DNA of 64,000 bases, taken from assembly GCA_965203265.1 (NCBI GenBank), contig CBDBBV010000002.1:372001-436000 (forward strand), in the 5' to 3' direction. Source of the stretch: JAHRAW01 sp965203265 (GTDB lineage: Bacteria; Pseudomonadota; Gammaproteobacteria; Arenicellales; Poriferihabitantaceae). Shown here one piece after another: positions 61,370-64,000 of this stretch. Position 1 is the first letter of the stretch, and every line of letters starts with the position of its first letter. Position numbers and translations under genes: made by a program. Below the pieces are notes generated by a model. It had not been told where the DNA came from. It saw nothing but the letters and a program-made list of their open reading frames with translations, and ran no database searches.

Positions 61370-62116
61370 TCAATTTTGGCGAGGGCGAGTTGCGCACGCG
61401 AGGCACATGCAATTCCGGTCGAGTGTCTTGTGCGACAGTCCGTGCACGACCTCCTCGGTACGATCGAATTTGGGAGCGATTACATCCAAGTAATTGGTAT
61501 CTTTCGCGTTGTATCGTCGAAACACTGCATATGCCACGTGATCGGCGAGTTGAACGATGCGGGACGCGCGGGAGTCGACAAAAAGGGGTATGTCGGCGAG
61601 ATTGCGGATCGTTCCCCATTGCGTTCCGATTTTGCGGAAGTTGCGAGCCATTTTCTGTAGTGTCGTTTCATATGCGCTTTTGTCGAGGATCAAAAGTCCG
61701 CGCTGGCGGTCGCCTTCGTTGCGCAGGCGACCGAGATAGCGATCAAAGCGGCTACAAAGATCCTCGAAAGCCAGTTCCACCGGATCCTGATCGGGATAGG
61801 AATCCTTGTGAACCGCACAGGCAAATGCCCGCGCGGAATCGTAGGATTGATTCAATATACCCAGAACAGCCTTGATGACGCCTTGAGCTTCTTCGCGCGA
61901 CAAGTCGCGCCACGGGGCAGCGCGACGGGAGAAAATTTCGGATGCGTGAAACTCGACACTATCGGGTTCATCGGGACAAATGCTCTGGGCGAGTTGGTCG
62001 AGTTTCTGAGTCACCCAATGGACTTGTGGTTCGAATATGGATATGCCACCAAGAACGAAATAGTCCTCGGCTTGGTTTTTGGCAGAACCAGCGTCATCCA
62101 GATAGAGAAGGTGCAT
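61370..62116 (-). CDS. DUF3800 domain protein
   Basis: The 248-residue protein shows the DUF3800 pattern: N-terminal LLYLDDAG with two Asp, a central ILDKSAYETTLQ, and SRASRIVQLADHVAYAVFRRYN near the end. The family is thought to have an RNase H-like fold and is often found in mobile or defence contexts, but activity is unproven. The ATG at 62116 is preferred to a TTG two codons upstream. It stands between the aldolase and gshA. Confidence 0.85.
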   Translation of the reverse strand: MHLLYLDDAGSAKNQAEDYFVLGGISIFEPQVHWVTQKLDQLAQSICPDEPDSVEFHASEIFSRRAAPWRDLSREEAQGVIKAVLGILNQSYDSARAFACAVHKDSYPDQDPVELAFEDLCSRFDRYLGRLRNEGDRQRGLLILDKSAYETTLQKMARNFRKIGTQWGTIRNLADIPLFVDSRASRIVQLADHVAYAVFRRYNAKDTNYLDVIAPKFDRTEEVVHGLSHKTLDRNCMCLACATRPRQN

Positions 62117-62123
62117 GGGCAAT

Positions 62124-62153
62124 AAAAGGCAGCCGGGCCGGGCTGACGCCCGG
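62124..62153 (-). terminator. Weak candidate terminator downstream of gshA
   Basis: On the minus strand CCGGGC-GTCA-GCCCGG (62153-62138) forms a short stem, and TTTT follows ten bases later (62127-62124). The distance to the T-run makes it a poor match to a classic Rho-independent terminator. It lies about 120 bp after the gshA stop. Confidence 0.3.
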
Positions 62154-62274
62154 AGAACCGCAAAGGCAGCCCAATCCCAACTGCGCTAGGCACTATCCAT
62201 TGAAATACCCTGAATGTCAAGCGTTTTTGTCGGTCGAGCCGGCTGGACGGAAAAGCAGAGTTGCTTGCCACCGG

Positions 62275-63846
62275 TTACGCTTGATTCTGCCGGTGGAAGT
62301 AATCGGCGAGGAAATCGTCGAAATTCAGTTCGTCGCCGTCTTCGATTTCCGCTTGCCGCCGGTGGGAGCGGGCGGCCTCGGCCTGCATGTCGGCGTAGGC
62401 GCGTGAATCTATGCGGGTGCGCTTGAAGTGGGTTTCGTGTTGCTCGGCCATGCCCATGGCGAATTCGTAGAAGCCGACCTTCTGCTGAGACATCTGCCGG
62501 ATGATCTCGGCGGAAGGTGTCATCTCCGCATCTTCTACCTTGACCAGCTGGTGTTGCAGGGACGAGCGGTAGTGGTTTTGCCCGTCAACCTCATCGAGCA
62601 ATTCGGCCAGCGGCTGCAGGTTGTGCAGCAGTTCGCGGGCGCATTCCGTGAAGGTCGAATCGTGGGAATTCATGCGCAATTTCAGGTCGGATTTGCGCCC
62701 CTGCAGGATCACCCGGTGGCGGTTTTCCACGGTGCGCGCCCATTCGTCCCGGTCGATGTCGGGGCTATGGGAAAACATGCAGTACAGCAGCAGCAGGTCG
62801 AAGAAACGCACGCATTCGGCGTCGATGCCGATGGGGATGAACGGATTCAGGTCGATACTGCGCACTTCCACATACTCGACTCCCCGTTGCCTGAGTGCGC
62901 GCGACGGGCTTTCGCCGGAGGTGGTTACGCGCTTCGGGCGAACCACCGAGTAGAATTCATTCTCGATTTGCAGCAGATTGGCGTTGAGTTGGCGGTAGAT
63001 TCCGTCTGCCTTGACGCCGAATTTCTCGTATTCCGCCAGCGGCGAGCGTATCGCCCGCCGCAGGGAATCTACGAAATCCTCCACGCTGTTGTAACCTACC
63101 TCGATACCGGCCTGTGCATTGCTACTGTAGCCGATTCGGCTGAGCCGCAGGGAGGTCGCCCAGGGGGCGTAAAAACTGAACGCATCGAATTCGTCCAGCA
63201 GATGTTCGCGGCCCCGCAGGAACGACTTGCACACCGCCGGCGAGGCGCCGAAGAGATAGCAGCCGAGCCAGGAATGGCGGTGAAAATTGCGGATGAGTGA
63301 GAAGTAGTACACCGATTTTTGTGTCCTGATCTCGTCCTCGTCGTCGCTGGCGAGAAATTCGTTCCAGAATGCGCCGGGCAGGGAGAAATTGAAATGAATG
63401 CCGGAGATGGTCTGCATGAGACTGCCATAGCGCAGACGCAGGCCGCGCCGGTAGGCTTCCTTCATCTGCGCGATATTGGAGGTGCCGTAGCGGGCGATGG
63501 GGATGTGAGATTCCCCCTGAACGATGCACGGCATGCTGCTCACCCACAGTTTCTCCTGTTCGAGATTGTGGTAGGTGAAGTGGTGGATGGTGGAGAGATT
63601 CGCGAGCAGGGCGTCCACATCCGTGTGGATGGGGGTTACGAATTCCAGCATGGCCTCCGAGTAGTCCGTGGTGATCGACGGATGAGTCAGCGCCGAGCCG
63701 AGTGCGCGCGGATGAGGCGATTGCGCCAGAACGCCGTCCGCATTCACCCGCAGACTCTCCTTTTCCAGCCCGCGATTGAGGTTGCCCAGATGATGCGCGA
63801 GGCCGTTCCGGCTCAGTGATTCCAAGGTTTTCCGCAGTTTTTTCAA
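62275..63846 (-). CDS. gshA: Glutamate--cysteine ligase
   Basis: This 523-residue type 1 gamma-glutamylcysteine synthetase carries out the first step of glutathione synthesis. Family blocks include NRGLEKESLRVNADG, HPSITTDYSEAMLEFVTP, YGTSNIAQMKEAYRRGLRLRYGSLMQTISGIHFNFSLP and EYVEVRSIDLNPF. The start codon is TTG at 63846, as in some other gshA genes; it gives the normal N-terminus. Glutathione would also serve formaldehyde detoxification, which fits methylated-amine oxidation. Confidence 0.95.
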   Translation of the reverse strand: MKKLRKTLESLSRNGLAHHLGNLNRGLEKESLRVNADGVLAQSPHPRALGSALTHPSITTDYSEAMLEFVTPIHTDVDALLANLSTIHHFTYHNLEQEKLWVSSMPCIVQGESHIPIARYGTSNIAQMKEAYRRGLRLRYGSLMQTISGIHFNFSLPGAFWNEFLASDDEDEIRTQKSVYYFSLIRNFHRHSWLGCYLFGASPAVCKSFLRGREHLLDEFDAFSFYAPWATSLRLSRIGYSSNAQAGIEVGYNSVEDFVDSLRRAIRSPLAEYEKFGVKADGIYRQLNANLLQIENEFYSVVRPKRVTTSGESPSRALRQRGVEYVEVRSIDLNPFIPIGIDAECVRFFDLLLLYCMFSHSPDIDRDEWARTVENRHRVILQGRKSDLKLRMNSHDSTFTECARELLHNLQPLAELLDEVDGQNHYRSSLQHQLVKVEDAEMTPSAEIIRQMSQQKVGFYEFAMGMAEQHETHFKRTRIDSRAYADMQAEAARSHRRQAEIEDGDELNFDDFLADYFHRQNQA

Positions 63847-64000
63847 GTTGACGCGCCCGCATGGAGAAGGCCGCTAGCGTGTCCCGAATCGGGCGGAAAA
63901 TCAACCGTTTTATCGAGTGGATGAGAATTTTCGGGTAGCCTGATGGGGTGCGCCCGAGGTTTTTGCCGGCGATGGCCATGCGGGTGTAGCTTTCCACCAC
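63847..64000 (-). other. Right edge: possible end of an upstream gene, unresolved
   Basis: One minus-strand frame stays open from the window edge (VESYTRMAIAGKNLGRTPSGYPKIL...) and runs on into gshA out of frame, and a second frame ends with TGA at the gshA start. Neither is long enough to identify. I make no gene call. Confidence 0.3.

Overview
The window is GC-rich, densely coded bacterial chromosome, and several gene arrangements point to a gammaproteobacterium: smc-zipA-ligA, dnaQ-rnhA next to a YafS-type methyltransferase, a type 1 gshA, djlA and yciA/yciB. Dissimilatory adenylylsulfate reductase (aprBA) suggests a sulfur oxidiser. Genes for betaine uptake, N-methylglutamate metabolism and phosphonoacetaldehyde hydrolysis fit a marine or host-associated life on methylated amines. 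The species cannot be named from this sequence.

Layout. 1-1900: the end of a branched-chain amino acid type ABC transporter (livM end, livG, livF). 1932-2753: dapB. 3037-18998: a betaine/methylamine block. On the minus strand gmaS-mgsA-mgsB-(two membrane proteins)-mgsC-(unknown 129 aa)-mgdABCD runs into proV and a double-domain proW, while the binding protein proX lies convergent on the plus strand. A FadR-type GntR regulator (19238) is divergent from gmaS, with repeated TGGTA half-sites between them. 19970-24568: a MetX-like hydrolase, a second glutamine-synthetase-family ligase, yciA, a deoxynucleoside kinase, yciB and yciI. 24627-32316: dnaQ, rnhA, a methyltransferase, a beta-oxidation pair, tRNA-Gly(CCC), djlA and trmB.

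32334-43066 is a defence island. It holds a type I restriction-modification operon in the order hsdM-hsdS-X-Y-Z-hsdR, where X has an AbiTii-like N-terminus, Y is a HipA-like kinase and Z has a HIRAN-like domain. X and Y are much more AT-rich than the chromosome. Upstream lie a zeta-toxin-like ATPase with a small partner, a phage-type protein of unknown function, and short fossils: an internally deleted hsdM of 18 codons and a collapsed zeta/partner copy. These show that the island has been duplicated and trimmed. This is the most promising region for an undescribed system.

43063-49826: a DUF255 thioredoxin-domain protein, lgt, a membrane protein, a 691-bp stretch with no confident gene, then aprB-aprA. 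50016-57821: smc, zipA, ligA, a DUF836 thioredoxin-like protein and an AlkB-like dioxygenase. 57840-63846: ferredoxin-NADP reductase, a thioesterase like betainyl-CoA thioesterase, phnX directly behind tRNA-Arg(CCT), class I fructose-bisphosphate aldolase, a DUF3800 protein and gshA.

Metabolic reading (inference): betaine and methylamines are imported; methylamine is joined to glutamate by GmaS, converted to N-methylglutamate by MgsABC and oxidised by the sarcosine-oxidase-like MgdABCD, giving a C1 unit and glutamate. Energy may come partly from sulfur oxidation through AprBA.
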